A stretch of DNA of 64,000 nt from Streptomyces sp. CBMA29 (GCF_014596445.1 NZ_MECL01000136.1:1-64000), one strand, 5' to 3'. Shown: positions 25,806 through 35,277, counted from the stretch's first letter. Notes: generated from the sequence alone by a model not told the origin. Numbers and translations are program-made.

Positions 25806-27227
25806 GTGTCAGCCCAGGCCCCCAGCGACGTCACGAGCCGTCGAGACCATACCCACTACCTCTACACCGCCGTCATCCTGGCGACGATCGCGGGCGCCGT
25901 GCTGGGCCTCGTCGCGCCCGGTGTGGCCGTCGAACTGAAGCCGATCGGCACCGGCTTCGTGAATCTCATCAAGATGATGATCTCGCCCATCATCTTCTGC
26001 ACACTCGTGCTCGGCATCGGATCCGTCCGCAACGCCGCCAAGGTCGGCAAGGTCGGCGGCCTCGCGCTCGGCTACTTCGTCACCATGTCGTTCGCCGCGC
26101 TCGCCATCGGCCTGCTCGTCGGCAACATCCTGCACCCCGGCAGCGGGCTGCACCTGACCGAGGCGCTGAAGAACGCGGGCCAGGCCCAGGCCACCGACGC
26201 CCCCACCGAAGGCGTGGACTTCGTCCTCGGCATCATCCCGACCACCCTGGTGTCCGCCTTCACGCAAGGCCAGGTGCTGCAAACGCTGCTGGTGGCGCTG
26301 CTCGTCGGCTTCGCCCTCCAGGCCATGGGACCGGTCGGGGCGCCCGTGCTGCGCGGCGTCGGGCACCTCCAGAAACTGGTCTTCCGCGTCCTGTCGATGA
26401 TCATGTGGGCCGCCCCCGTCGGAGCGTTCGGCGCGATCGCCGCCGTCGTCGGCTCCGCGGGCGTGGACGCGCTCAAGGCGCTGGCCACGATCATGATCGG
26501 CTTCTACGTGACCTGCCTGATCTTCGTCGTGGTCATCCTCGGCGCGGTGCTGTGGCTGTTCGCCAAGGTCAACCTCTTCCACCTGCTGCGTTACCTCGCG
26601 CGCGAGTTCCTGCTGATCGTCTCCACGTCGTCGTCGGAGTCGGCGCTGCCGCGGCTGATCGCCAAGATGGAACACCTCGGGGTGAGCCGGCCCGTCGTCG
26701 GCATCACGGTCCCGACCGGTTACTCCTTCAACCTCGACGGCACGATGATCTATCTGACGATGGCGTCGCTGTTCATCGCCGACGCGATGGACCAGCCGCT
26801 CTCCCTCGGCCAGCAGATCTCTCTGCTGCTGTTCATGATGATCGCCTCCAAGGGCGCGGCCGGGGTCTCGGGCTCCGGCATGGCCGTGCTCGCCAGCGGA
26901 CTCCAGTCGCACCGCCCCGCGCTGGTCGACGGCATCGGTCTGATCGTCGGCATCGACCGCTTCATGAGCGAGGCCCGCGCTGTGACCAACTTCGCGGGCA
27001 ACGCCGTCGCCACTGTCCTGATCGGCACCTGGACGAAGGAGTTCGACCGCGACCGCGCGCAGCGGGTCTTCGCGGGAGAGCTGCCCTTCGACGAGTCGAC
27101 CCTGTCCGACGAGGACGACGCCCACGCGCCGTCGCCCGTTCCGGGACAGCCCGCGCCCGATCAGCCCGCGCTCGATCAGAGCGCGCCCGAGGGCGCCCTG
27201 GTCAAGAAGGAGCCCGCGGCGCTCTGA
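25806..27227 (+). CDS. dctA: C4-dicarboxylate:cation symporter DctA
   Basis: A 473-residue member of the SDF/DAACS family that imports succinate, fumarate and malate with protons or sodium. The family signatures are present: the serine-rich hairpin STSSSESALPRLIAKME (about residue 275), GYSFNLDGTMIYLTMASLF (about 303-322), KGAAGVSGSGMAVLA and the substrate-site VGIDRFMSEARAVTNFAGN. About eight membrane segments are visible. The start is GTG 25806 after GGGAGACGAAG. The C-terminal tail has repeats of (A/S)PDQPALDQ. The divergent DcuS/DcuR-type pair probably activates it. Confidence 0.92.
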   Translation: MSAQAPSDVTSRRDHTHYLYTAVILATIAGAVLGLVAPGVAVELKPIGTGFVNLIKMMISPIIFCTLVLGIGSVRNAAKVGKVGGLALGYFVTMSFAALAIGLLVGNILHPGSGLHLTEALKNAGQAQATDAPTEGVDFVLGIIPTTLVSAFTQGQVLQTLLVALLVGFALQAMGPVGAPVLRGVGHLQKLVFRVLSMIMWAAPVGAFGAIAAVVGSAGVDALKALATIMIGFYVTCLIFVVVILGAVLWLFAKVNLFHLLRYLAREFLLIVSTSSSESALPRLIAKMEHLGVSRPVVGITVPTGYSFNLDGTMIYLTMASLFIADAMDQPLSLGQQISLLLFMMIASKGAAGVSGSGMAVLASGLQSHRPALVDGIGLIVGIDRFMSEARAVTNFAGNAVATVLIGTWTKEFDRDRAQRVFAGELPFDESTLSDEDDAHAPSPVPGQPAPDQPALDQSAPEGALVKKEPAAL

Positions 27228-27247
27228 CCTCCCGCGCCCTCCCGAAC

Positions 27248-27280
27248 GGCCCCGTCGGAACTCCCCCTTCCGGCGGGGCC
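27248..27280 (+). terminator. terminator after dctA
   Basis: GGCCCCGTCGGAA (27248-27260) pairs with TTCCGGCGGGGCC (27268-27280) with one mismatch and a seven-base loop, 20 bp past the dctA stop codon. Confidence 0.7.
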
Positions 27281-27329
27281 CGCGCACGCATGGAGGCCAA
27301 CGCCGGTCCACGTGGCCGGAAGTGATCCA

Positions 27330-27450
27330 CCTTCAGTTCTGCCAGTCCAGTTCTTTTGTCATTTCTATAACAACTTTTAGCAATCTCTGTGAAAGCTCTA
27401 GACCGGCGCTTGGCACAGTTCTAACGTTCCGTCACAACTTCTGACGCCAT
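27330..27450 (+). promoter_or_regulatory. AT-rich promoter region of the ROK/ABC operon
   Basis: The stretch before the ROK gene is markedly AT-rich for this DNA (for example CATTTCTATAACAACTTTTA at about 27360-27379), which suggests a promoter and regulator-binding region. No clear palindrome or canonical -35/-10 pair could be fixed by eye. Confidence 0.35.
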
Positions 27451-27468
27451 CGGAGGAAGTGGGGGCCC

Positions 27469-28635
27469 GTGAACATCCAGTACCGCGTACTGAGCCGCCT
27501 GCGTGACCTCGGGCCGCTGTCCCGGGCGCAGCTCTCCGACGAGTTGGAGATGCCGCGCCCACGGCTGGTGGCCGAACTCGACCGGATGATCGCGAGCGGC
27601 ACGATCCTGGAGGCGGGACCCGCGGCCTCGCGCGGCGGTCGCCGCTCCACCCTCGTCCGACTCGACCCGGAACTGCGCTTCGCCGCGGTCGACCTGGGTG
27701 CGAGCTCCATCGACATCGAGATCACCGACGGCCGCCTGGCCGCGGTCGCCTCGTACTCCGAGAGCGCCGACATCCGCCAGGGACCGGGGCCCGTGCTCGA
27801 CCGGGTCAGCGAACTCCTGCGCAAACTGGGCGCGCAGAGCCGCGGCGCCCGGCTCGACACCATCGGGATCGGCCTGCCGGGACCGGTCAGCTTCCGGGAC
27901 GGCGTCTCCGTCTCCCCGCCGATCATGCCCGGCTGGGACCGCTTCCCGGTGCGTTCCACCCTGACCAGCGAGCACGGTTGCCCGGTCGTCGTCGACAACG
28001 ACGTGAATCTGATGGCGCTCGGCGAACACCACGGCGGCGTCGCCCGCTCCGTCGACAACCTCCTGTTCGTGAAGATCGGCAGCGGTATCGGCTGTGGTGT
28101 CCAGGTGCACGGCCAGATCTACCGGGGCTCGGAAGGCTCGGCGGGCGACATCGGACACATCCAGGTCGAGGCGGCGGGCCTGCCCTGCTCCTGCGGCAAC
28201 ACCGGCTGTCTCGAAGCGCACTTCGGCGGTGTCGCCCTCGCCAGGGACGCCACCGCTGCCGCCCGCGCCGGACGCTCCGAGGCCCTGGCCGGACGGCTCG
28301 CCGCCCACGGCGCGGTGACCGCCGCGGACGTCGCCCAGTGCGCGGCGGGCGGCGACCTCGTCTGCCTCAGCCTCGTCAGGGACGGCGGCCACCGCGTCGG
28401 ACAGGTCCTCACCCACCTGGTCAGCCTCATGAACCCGTCGATGATCGTCATCGGCGGCGGCCTGGCCGGACTCGGCCACCTCCTGCTCGCCGAGATCCGC
28501 AGCGTGGTCTACAAACGTTCGCCGCCGCTGGCCACCGGCAATCTGGCGATCGTCCTGTCGGAGCTCGGCCCACGGGCCGGGGTCGTCGGCGCCGCGCTGC
28601 TGGCCAGCGAACTCCACTACGGGAGACAGCTATGA
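27469..28635 (+). CDS. ROK family transcriptional regulator
   Basis: A 388-residue ROK protein with an N-terminal winged helix (SRAQLSDELEMPRPRLVAELDR) and a sugar-kinase-like fold: phosphate loop VDLGASSIDIEI, VDNDVNLMALGEHH, GIGCGVQVHG, the zinc motif CSCGNTGCLE (about residue 239) and IVIGGGLAG. The start is GTG 27469. It is followed by the transporter ATPase with a four-base overlap. Such arrangements usually make it the repressor of its own operon, with the imported sugar as inducer. Whether it retains kinase activity is not clear from sequence. Confidence 0.9.
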   Translation: MNIQYRVLSRLRDLGPLSRAQLSDELEMPRPRLVAELDRMIASGTILEAGPAASRGGRRSTLVRLDPELRFAAVDLGASSIDIEITDGRLAAVASYSESADIRQGPGPVLDRVSELLRKLGAQSRGARLDTIGIGLPGPVSFRDGVSVSPPIMPGWDRFPVRSTLTSEHGCPVVVDNDVNLMALGEHHGGVARSVDNLLFVKIGSGIGCGVQVHGQIYRGSEGSAGDIGHIQVEAAGLPCSCGNTGCLEAHFGGVALARDATAAARAGRSEALAGRLAAHGAVTAADVAQCAAGGDLVCLSLVRDGGHRVGQVLTHLVSLMNPSMIVIGGGLAGLGHLLLAEIRSVVYKRSPPLATGNLAIVLSELGPRAGVVGAALLASELHYGRQL

Positions 28636-30242
28636 CCGCCAACCCTCCCAGCCCACCCGCCCGTTCCCCCGCGTCCGCGAGTCCGCACCTCGTCCGGGAA
28701 CCGATTCTCCGCCTCGACCGGGTCGTCAAGACGTTCCCCGGGGTCCGGGCCCTGGACGGCGTCGAGCTGGCGGTTCGGCCGGGGGAGGTGCACTGCCTGC
28801 TGGGCCAGAACGGCGCGGGCAAGTCCACCCTGATCAAAGTGCTCTCCGGAGTGCACCGGCCCGACTCGGGCCGTATCGAGTGGCGGGGGAGACCGGTCAC
28901 CTTCGCCGACCCCCAGGCGGCCATGCGCGCCGGGATCGCCACCATCTACCAGGAACTCGACCTCGTCCCGCACATGACCGTGGCCGAGAACGTGCTGCTC
29001 GGCCACGAACCGCGCACCGCGGGATTCGTCCGCAGGCCCGGTATGCGCGAGCAGGCCCGCGCCGTGCTCGGCCGCCTCGGCCACCCCGAGATACCCGTCA
29101 ACCGCACGGTCGACAAACTGCCCGCCGCCGCACGGCAGATCGTCAGCATGGGCCGCGCCCTGTCACGTGAGGCCAGGCTGCTGGTCATGGATGAGCCGAG
29201 CGCGGTCCTCGCCCACGACGAGGTCGCCAACCTCTTCCGGATCATCCGCGAATTGCGCGGCCAGGGCATCGCGGTCATCTACATCTCGCACAGGCTCGAC
29301 GAGATCCGCGAGATCTGCGACCGCGTCACCGTGCTCAAGGACGGCCGCACCACGGCCGCCGACCTGCCCGCCTCGACCCCCACCAGGGAACTCGTCGGCC
29401 TGATGACCGGCCGCTCCCTGGAGTACGTCTTCCCGCGCCGCCCCACCTTCTCCAAGCGGTCGGCCGCCGAACGCGCCGACCGTCAGGGGCCGGAGACCGA
29501 ACTGCTGCGGGTGGAACACCTCAGCCGTCAGGGGGAGTTCGCCGACGTCTCGCTCACCGTCGCGCCCGGCGAGATCGTCGGCATCGCGGGACTCGTCGGG
29601 TCCGGCCGCTCGGAACTGCTGGAGACGGTCTTCGGCGCGCGTCGCCCCGACCACGGCCACGTCCTCGTACGGGGGCGGCGGCTCCGGCCCGGCAGCGTCC
29701 CCGCCGCCGTGCGCGCCGGACTCGGTCTCGCGCCGGAGGAGCGCAAGAGCCAGGCGCTGTTGTTGGACGAGGCCGTCCAACGCAACATCGGCCTGGCCTC
29801 GTTGCCCCGGCACACCACCGCGGGCTTCGTCCGCGGCGGCGCCGAACGTACCGCCGCGCGCGGTATCGCCGACCGGCTCGACCTGCGCCCGCGCGACGTC
29901 GGACGCAAGGCCGGCACCCTGTCCGGCGGCAACCAGCAGAAGGTCGTCGTCGGCCGCTGGCTGCTCGGCGGCACCCGCCTGCTGCTGCTCGACGAACCCA
30001 CCCGAGGCGTGGACGTCGGAGCCCGCGCCGAGCTGTACCGGGTGATCAGGGACCTGGCAGACGAAGGCGTGGGGGTGCTGCTGGTCTCCAGCGAGGTCCC
30101 CGAGGTGCTGGGCCTGGCCGACCGGGTCCTGGTCATGCGCGAGGGCCGGATCGTACGGGAGGCCCCGGCGCGGGAGTTGGACGAACACCTGGTCCTCGAC
30201 CTGGTCATGGCGGGGGCACTGCTGGAAGGGACGGACCAGTGA
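28632..30242 (+). CDS. RbsA/XylG-type sugar ABC transporter ATPase
   Basis: A 536-residue protein with two ABC domains, as in RbsA, MglA and XylG. Domain 1 carries GQNGAGKST and MDEPSAVL. Domain 2 has the degenerate P-loop GLVGSGRSE, the signature LSGGNQQKVVVGRWL and LLDEPTRGVDVGARAELY. ATG 28632 overlaps the ROK stop (ATGA), and its own stop overlaps the permease start (GTGA), so the genes are translationally coupled. It powers import of a monosaccharide or polyol. Confidence 0.95.
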   Translation: MTANPPSPPARSPASASPHLVREPILRLDRVVKTFPGVRALDGVELAVRPGEVHCLLGQNGAGKSTLIKVLSGVHRPDSGRIEWRGRPVTFADPQAAMRAGIATIYQELDLVPHMTVAENVLLGHEPRTAGFVRRPGMREQARAVLGRLGHPEIPVNRTVDKLPAAARQIVSMGRALSREARLLVMDEPSAVLAHDEVANLFRIIRELRGQGIAVIYISHRLDEIREICDRVTVLKDGRTTAADLPASTPTRELVGLMTGRSLEYVFPRRPTFSKRSAAERADRQGPETELLRVEHLSRQGEFADVSLTVAPGEIVGIAGLVGSGRSELLETVFGARRPDHGHVLVRGRRLRPGSVPAAVRAGLGLAPEERKSQALLLDEAVQRNIGLASLPRHTTAGFVRGGAERTAARGIADRLDLRPRDVGRKAGTLSGGNQQKVVVGRWLLGGTRLLLLDEPTRGVDVGARAELYRVIRDLADEGVGVLLVSSEVPEVLGLADRVLVMREGRIVREAPARELDEHLVLDLVMAGALLEGTDQ

Positions 30243-31255
30243 CGAGCGACCTCACCTCGCCGCCGGCGACGAAGACCGAGCCGACGAGTTGGTGGAGACG
30301 GGACGCGGCCGAGCCCGTACGGCGCAATCTCGGACTCACCGCGGTCCTGGCCGCGCTCGTGGTGATCGGCCTGATCAGCGCCAACGACCGCTTCCTGACC
30401 AGTGGCAACATCCTCAACGTGCTCACCCAGGCGTCGGCGATCGGCGTGATCGCCATCGGGATGACCTTCGTGATCATCGGCGGCGGCATCGACCTGTCCG
30501 TCGGGGCGCTCACCGCGCTGGCCGCCGTGTGGTGCACGACGGTCGCGACCCAGGACTTCGGCGTGCCCGGCATGGTCTTCACCGCCGTGATCGTCGGCGC
30601 CGTCGCCGGTACGGTCAACGGCCTGCTGATCGCGTACGGGCGCCTCGTCCCCTTCATCGCCACCCTCGCCATGATGGTCAGCGCCCGCGGTCTGGCAGCG
30701 AAGATCTCCGACAAGAAGACCCAGGAGGTCGACGTCGGCGCCGTCAACCGCTTCGCCGAGAACAAGCTCCTCGGCATCCCGCTGCTGGTCTGGCTGTTCG
30801 CGGCCGTCGCCGCCGTCGGCTGGGTGCTGCTCAACCGCACCGCCTTCGGCCGCCGCACCGTCGCCGTCGGCGGCAACGCGGAAGCGGCCCGGCTGGCGGG
30901 CATCAACGTCCGCCGCCAGACGGTCTATCTGTACGCGCTGTCCGGTGTGTGCTGCGGCATCGCCGCGATCATGGTCGTCGCCCAGGCCAACGCCGGCTCC
31001 TCGGGCCAGGGCGACCTGTACGAACTCGACGCCATCGCCGCCGTCATCATCGGCGGGACCGTACTGACCGGCGGCCGGGGCACCGTCGTCGGCTCGCTGC
31101 TCGGCGTGGTGGTCTTCACCACCATCACCAATCTGTTCATCCTCAACAATCTGCCGGCCGAAGTGCAGAACATCGTCAAGGGCGCCATCATCGCGGGCGC
31201 CGTCCTGGTCCAGCAGTTCCAGCCGAGCAGGCTGCTGCTGCGCCGCCGCCTCTGA
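30239..31255 (+). CDS. RbsC-type sugar ABC transporter permease
   Basis: A 338-residue BPD_transp_2 permease with about eight to ten membrane segments. Family signatures include GMTFVIIGGGIDLSVGALTAL, GLLIAYGRLVPFIATLAMM, FGRRTVAVGGNAEAARLAGI (the cytoplasmic coupling loop) and GGTVLTGGRGTVVGSLLGV. The start GTG overlaps the ATPase stop. It pairs with the ATPase and the binding protein that follows. Confidence 0.95.
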   Translation: MTSDLTSPPATKTEPTSWWRRDAAEPVRRNLGLTAVLAALVVIGLISANDRFLTSGNILNVLTQASAIGVIAIGMTFVIIGGGIDLSVGALTALAAVWCTTVATQDFGVPGMVFTAVIVGAVAGTVNGLLIAYGRLVPFIATLAMMVSARGLAAKISDKKTQEVDVGAVNRFAENKLLGIPLLVWLFAAVAAVGWVLLNRTAFGRRTVAVGGNAEAARLAGINVRRQTVYLYALSGVCCGIAAIMVVAQANAGSSGQGDLYELDAIAAVIIGGTVLTGGRGTVVGSLLGVVVFTTITNLFILNNLPAEVQNIVKGAIIAGAVLVQQFQPSRLLLRRRL

Positions 31256-31352
31256 CCGGCCACCGGCGCTCCCCTCCTTCCGGTCTCTCCCAGCCGCCCG
31301 CCGTAAGCCGTACGCCACGCGCACGGCACCACCCACCCTCGCGGAGGACGAA

Positions 31353-32414
31353 ATGTCCGAACAGTCAAGAAGCTCTCGTGTCACCCGCAGAAACATCCTC
31401 TTCAGCGGCGCGGCCGTCGGCGCCACCGCCCTGGTCGCCTCCTGTACCTCCAACAGTCAGGACGAGCCGTCCACGCAGACCTCCGCCCCGGCCGCGCCCG
31501 TGGACAGCGGCGCGCCCGGCAAGGCCATCACCATCGGCTTCTCCGCCCCCGCCGCCGACCACGGCTGGCTCGCGGCCATCACCACCAACGCGCAGAGCCG
31601 CGCCAAGCAGTTCTCCGAGGTCACCTTCAAGGCCGTGGAGGCGGGCGAGGACGCCACCGCCCAGCGCGCCGCGATGGAGACGCTGATCCAGTCCAAGCCC
31701 GACGTCATCGTCGTGCTGCCCTTCGACGGCGCCCAGCTCACCGCCACCGGACGCAAGGCCATGCAGGCCGGTATCCCGGTGGTCAACCTCGACCGGCAGT
31801 TCTCCGACGAACAGGCGTTCCGGGTCCTGATCAAGGGCGACAACTACGGCATGGGCGTGGCCGCGGGCCACTTCATCGGCAGCCGCCTCAAGGCGGACGG
31901 GAAGACCAACGCGACGATCGCCGAGATCGCCGGGATCGACAATCTGCCGCTGACCCAGGACCGCAGCCGCGGCTTCAAGGAGGCCCTGGCTACGTACGGG
32001 CTGAGCGTCAAGCACCGCGTCTCGGCGCAGTTCACCATCGACTCGGGCCACCAGGTCACCTCCGACCTGCTCCAGGCGGCACCGAAGCTGGACGCGGTGT
32101 GGAACCACGACGACGACCAGGGCGTGGGCGTGCTCGCCGCGGTCAAGCAGGCCGGGCGCGACGAGTTCTTCATGGTCGGCGGGGCGGGCTCGCGCAAGGT
32201 CATGGAACAGATCCGCGACGACGACACCGTGCTCAAGGCGACCGTCACCTACAGCCCGACGATGGCGGGCTCGGCCGTCTCGCTCGCCCGGCTGCTGGCC
32301 AACAACCGCGGCATGGCCGACCTGACGGAGCTGGGCGTGCCCAAGGAACTGCGGCTCGCCTCGGAGACCATCACCACGTCCAATGTGGCGGACTACCTGC
32401 CGCTGGGCTTCTGA
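31353..32414 (+). CDS. sugar-binding lipoprotein of the RbsB type, Tat-exported
   Basis: A 353-residue Peripla_BP_4 protein. The N-terminus TRRNILFSGAAVGATALVASC combines a twin-arginine motif with a lipobox ending at Cys, so it is probably a Tat-dependent lipoprotein. The mature part has TIGFSAPAADHGWLAAITTNA, SKPDVIVVLPFDG, IPVVNLDRQF and LDAVWNHDDDQGVGVL, matching ribose/galactose/inositol-type receptors. It follows the permease after 97 bp. The exact sugar is unknown. Confidence 0.93.
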   Translation: MSEQSRSSRVTRRNILFSGAAVGATALVASCTSNSQDEPSTQTSAPAAPVDSGAPGKAITIGFSAPAADHGWLAAITTNAQSRAKQFSEVTFKAVEAGEDATAQRAAMETLIQSKPDVIVVLPFDGAQLTATGRKAMQAGIPVVNLDRQFSDEQAFRVLIKGDNYGMGVAAGHFIGSRLKADGKTNATIAEIAGIDNLPLTQDRSRGFKEALATYGLSVKHRVSAQFTIDSGHQVTSDLLQAAPKLDAVWNHDDDQGVGVLAAVKQAGRDEFFMVGGAGSRKVMEQIRDDDTVLKATVTYSPTMAGSAVSLARLLANNRGMADLTELGVPKELRLASETITTSNVADYLPLGF

Positions 32415-32478
32415 CCCCGGCGGCTCCCCTTCCCTTCACCCCGCGCTCCGCCCTTTCACCTCGCGCTCCGCGCACCGG

Positions 32479-32876
32479 CTGGCCACCTTCGAGGCGACCC
32501 GGTTCGCCACCGGCCGCAAGAACGCCCTGCGGATCGAGATCAACGGCTCCCTCGGCTCGGCCGCCTTCGACCTGGAACGCCTCAACGCACTGGAGTTCCG
32601 CGACGCCACCCAGCCGCCGGGCCACGGACTCGGCTACGAACACGCCTTCACCCACCAAGCGCGCGACCTGGTCACGCCATCGCCGAGGAGTGCGACCCCG
32701 AGCCGTCCTTCGCGGACGCCCTGGAGGTCCAGCTCGCCCTGGACGCGGTCCAGCGCAGCGCCGAGAACGACGCCGCCTGGACCCCTGTCCCCGCCCGGAC
32801 CGCCGGGAACCCCGACCCCGGATCAGAGATCACCGACCCCGGATCAGGACTGACGCCCACCGACCGGGGGCAGTGA
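32479..32876 (+). pseudogene. C-terminal remnant of a Gfo/Idh/MocA oxidoreductase
   Basis: Translation of 32479-32674 gives FEATRFATGRKNALRIEING then GHGLGYEHAFTHQARDLV, the C-terminal signature of Gfo/Idh/MocA sugar dehydrogenases. The similarity then continues one frame over, from 32676 (AIAEECDPEPSFADALEVQL, LDAVQRSAE, WTPVPA) to a TGA at 32874-32876. One base is therefore missing near 32674-32677. The whole NAD-binding half is absent. It sits just downstream of the sugar ABC operon, where an intact dehydrogenase would make sense. This is a dead gene left by deletion plus a frameshift. Confidence 0.8.
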
Positions 32877-32933
32877 CCGCGGGAAGCGCGACTGCTCACG
32901 GCTAGCCGTGGGTCACCGCGGGCGCGGCGGCGC

Positions 32934-35168
32934 TCAGGTCGCCGCGCCGAAGCGGTCCGCGCCCTCCACCGTCAGGGTGTCAGGAGCGTCGACCCCTGCC
33001 CTGCCGTCCGCGTCGAGCCGTACGGCCAGCGGCTGTTCGCCGACCCGCAGACCGCTCATGGTCAGGGGGCCGAGACGGCCCGCCGCGAGCGGGGACAGCC
33101 GCAGCGACCCGCCGGGCACATCGGCCTCGAGCCCGAGCGCGGCCTGGACGAGCAGGACGGCGGAGGCCGCCGACCACGCCTGCGGACGGCAGGCCGCCGG
33201 ATACGGGGCGGGCGCGCTGTCCAGCTCGGAGCCGTGCCCGGCGAAGAGCTCCGGCAGCCGTCCGTCGAAACCGGCGGACGCGGCGATCAGACCCTCGGCC
33301 AGTTTGGCGGCCTCGCGGGGGAATCCGGCGCGCACCAGGCCGTGCACCGCGATGGCGGTGTCGTGCGGCCAGACCGAGCCGATGTGGTAGCCGAACGGGT
33401 TGAAACCGGTGGAGTCCGTACTCAGGGTGCGCAGCCCGAAGCCGCAGTCCAGCTCGGGTCCGGCGATCCGGGCGGCCAGCAGGGCGCTCTCCTGCGGATC
33501 CAGCAGCCCCGTGCCCAGCAGGTGCCCGAAGCCGGAGGTCACGGCGTCCACCGGACGCTTGTCGGCGTCGAGCGCGACGGCCGGGTAGCGGCCCTGCTCG
33601 TCCTCCACCCAGAAGCTCTCCCGGAACCGGCCGCGCAGCCGGTCCGCCCACTGCTCCCAGCGCTCGGTGCCCGGCCGGTCGAAGGCCCGCAGCAGCGCCG
33701 CGCCCGCCATCGCCGCCTCGTAGCCGTATGCCTGGACCTCGCAGAGCGCGATCGGCGCCTCGGCGAGCCGGCCGTCGCGCCAGCGGATCGAGTCGCCGGA
33801 GTCCTTCCAGCCCTGGTTGGCGAGCCCGGTGCCGGTGGTGTCGATGTACTCCAGCAGCCCGTCGCCGTCCGCGTCGCCGTACGTGGCCAGCCACTCCAGG
33901 GCGGCCTCGGCGTGCGGCAGCAGCTCGCGCACCTGCCGCGGGTCGAGCCCCCAGCGCCACGCGTCGTGCAGCAGGATCACCCACAGCGGGGTGGCGTCCA
34001 CGGTACCGAAGTACACCGGCGGGAGCTTCGCGCCCTCGGCCAGGTGGAGGGCCTCGCGGCGCACCTCGTGCAGGATCTTGCCGGGCTGCTCCTCGGTACG
34101 GGGATCGGTGACGGCGCCCTGGCGGCGGGCCAGCGTGCGCAGCGTCCCCGCGGCCAGGTCCGTGCCCAGCGGCAGCAGCATCCGCGCCGCCCACAGCGAG
34201 TCCCGGCCGAACAGCGTCAGGAACCACGGCGACCCGGCGGCCAGGAAACGGTCCTCGGGATGCAGCGGGTCCGACAGGAGCAGCCGCTCCAGATCGCCCA
34301 CCGACCGGGCCAGCAGCCGGTCCAGCCGGCCGTCGGCGCTGTGCAGTTCGGTGGGCGACCACGGTACGGCGTCCCGCGCGACGGCCGGGAACTGGTCCGG
34401 CTCCGCGTCGCTGACACCGCACTCGACCGTCGCCCGCCAGGTGCCGCCCGACGGCAGTTCCACGGTGTAACGCAGCTCACCGCTGTCGGCGTCGACCAGC
34501 GGCTCGCGTGGTCCGGAACCGTTGCCGGAGACCTGTCCCGGCATCGGCGCGCGGCCGGACGCCGAGCCCGACGCCGTACCGGCACCGACTCCGGCACCGG
34601 CTGCGGTCACGGCCACCGACACCGGCCGCAGCCGTACGGTCAGCTCGTCGTCGCCCCAGGTCAGCCCGGTGTCCTCGGCCCTCGCGGGGAGCGCGGCGAC
34701 CGTGCGCCCGGACTTGACGTCGGTCATCCGGGCCAGATCCGTGCCCGCGGCGACCACCACGTCGAGACGGATCCGCCGCAGCCCCGCGTTGACGATCTCC
34801 AGCTCCTCGCGGAGCGTGCCCGGCGCCACCGATCGGACCCGGCGCAGCGTGACGGCGGGGTCGGCGGTGTGTTCCCCGACACCGCGCAGGATCGCGCGGA
34901 AGGCGGTCCTGTCGGCGGGGCCGAGGGTGTGGCCGACCGGGATCAGGGGGACGCCCTCGACCCGGACCGCCAGGCTCGACAGCACCCGGCGGTCGCCGTG
35001 GAAGAAGCCGTCCGCACCGGCGGAGATGTCCCCGCCTGGTCGGGACAGCACCAGGCTGGGCGCGTAGAGCGTGGTGCAGGCGTCGTGCAGGAAGGGCTGC
35101 AAGCCCTCGGTGACGACGTCCGTGGGAGACGGGTTCGCGGTGCTGTGCCCTTGGACGGCCGTGTTCAC
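32934..35168 (-). CDS. glycogen-debranching-like amylo-alpha-1,6-glucosidase family protein
   Basis: A 744-residue cytosolic protein with the GDE_N-type N-domain (LYAPSLVLSRPGGDISAGADG, GFFHGDRRVLSSL; residues 30 to about 230) and an (alpha/alpha)6 catalytic barrel (about 290-700) of clan GH-L character: FLTLFGRDSLWAARMLLPLG, KILHEVRREA, YFGTVDATPLWVILLHDAWR and GSVWPHDTAIAVHGL. There is no signal peptide. Members act on alpha-glucans, trehalose-like or glucosyl-glycerate-type compounds; the exact activity is not predictable. A Gly/Ala/Ser/Thr-rich linker lies near residue 200. It is divergent from a LacI gene with shared operators and close to a MalEFG-type operon, so it probably hydrolyses the imported oligosaccharide. 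Confidence 0.88.
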   Translation of the reverse strand: MNTAVQGHSTANPSPTDVVTEGLQPFLHDACTTLYAPSLVLSRPGGDISAGADGFFHGDRRVLSSLAVRVEGVPLIPVGHTLGPADRTAFRAILRGVGEHTADPAVTLRRVRSVAPGTLREELEIVNAGLRRIRLDVVVAAGTDLARMTDVKSGRTVAALPARAEDTGLTWGDDELTVRLRPVSVAVTAAGAGVGAGTASGSASGRAPMPGQVSGNGSGPREPLVDADSGELRYTVELPSGGTWRATVECGVSDAEPDQFPAVARDAVPWSPTELHSADGRLDRLLARSVGDLERLLLSDPLHPEDRFLAAGSPWFLTLFGRDSLWAARMLLPLGTDLAAGTLRTLARRQGAVTDPRTEEQPGKILHEVRREALHLAEGAKLPPVYFGTVDATPLWVILLHDAWRWGLDPRQVRELLPHAEAALEWLATYGDADGDGLLEYIDTTGTGLANQGWKDSGDSIRWRDGRLAEAPIALCEVQAYGYEAAMAGAALLRAFDRPGTERWEQWADRLRGRFRESFWVEDEQGRYPAVALDADKRPVDAVTSGFGHLLGTGLLDPQESALLAARIAGPELDCGFGLRTLSTDSTGFNPFGYHIGSVWPHDTAIAVHGLVRAGFPREAAKLAEGLIAASAGFDGRLPELFAGHGSELDSAPAPYPAACRPQAWSAASAVLLVQAALGLEADVPGGSLRLSPLAAGRLGPLTMSGLRVGEQPLAVRLDADGRAGVDAPDTLTVEGADRFGAAT

Positions 35169-35210
35169 AGGGTGGTGCCTCTCGTCGGTGGACCGAGATG
35201 GTGCTCAGAA

Positions 35211-35226
35211 TTTGGATCGATCAAAA
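35211..35226. promoter_or_regulatory. LacI operator candidate, copy 1
   Basis: TTTGGATCGATCAAAA matches its reverse complement at 14 of 16 positions with a central CG. It lies 43 bp upstream of the debranching-like gene and about 107 bp upstream of the divergent LacI start. Confidence 0.65.
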
Positions 35227-35263
35227 TTCACTCTAACCCTTGCCAACCAGCAGTGAAAGGGAG

Positions 35264-35277
35264 TTTTATCGATCCAT
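35264..35277. promoter_or_regulatory. LacI operator candidate, copy 2
   Basis: TTTTATCGATCCAT is an inverted partial copy of the site at 35211-35226 (shared core ATCGATCCA). The two core centres are about 53 bp apart, roughly five helical turns, which would allow looping by a LacI tetramer or cooperative dimers. Confidence 0.5.

Noticed and set aside
24137-27325. A 1062-codon plus-strand frame spanning a kinase gene and DctA
   Set aside because: It crosses two well-supported genes and a divergent promoter region and has no recognisable domain.
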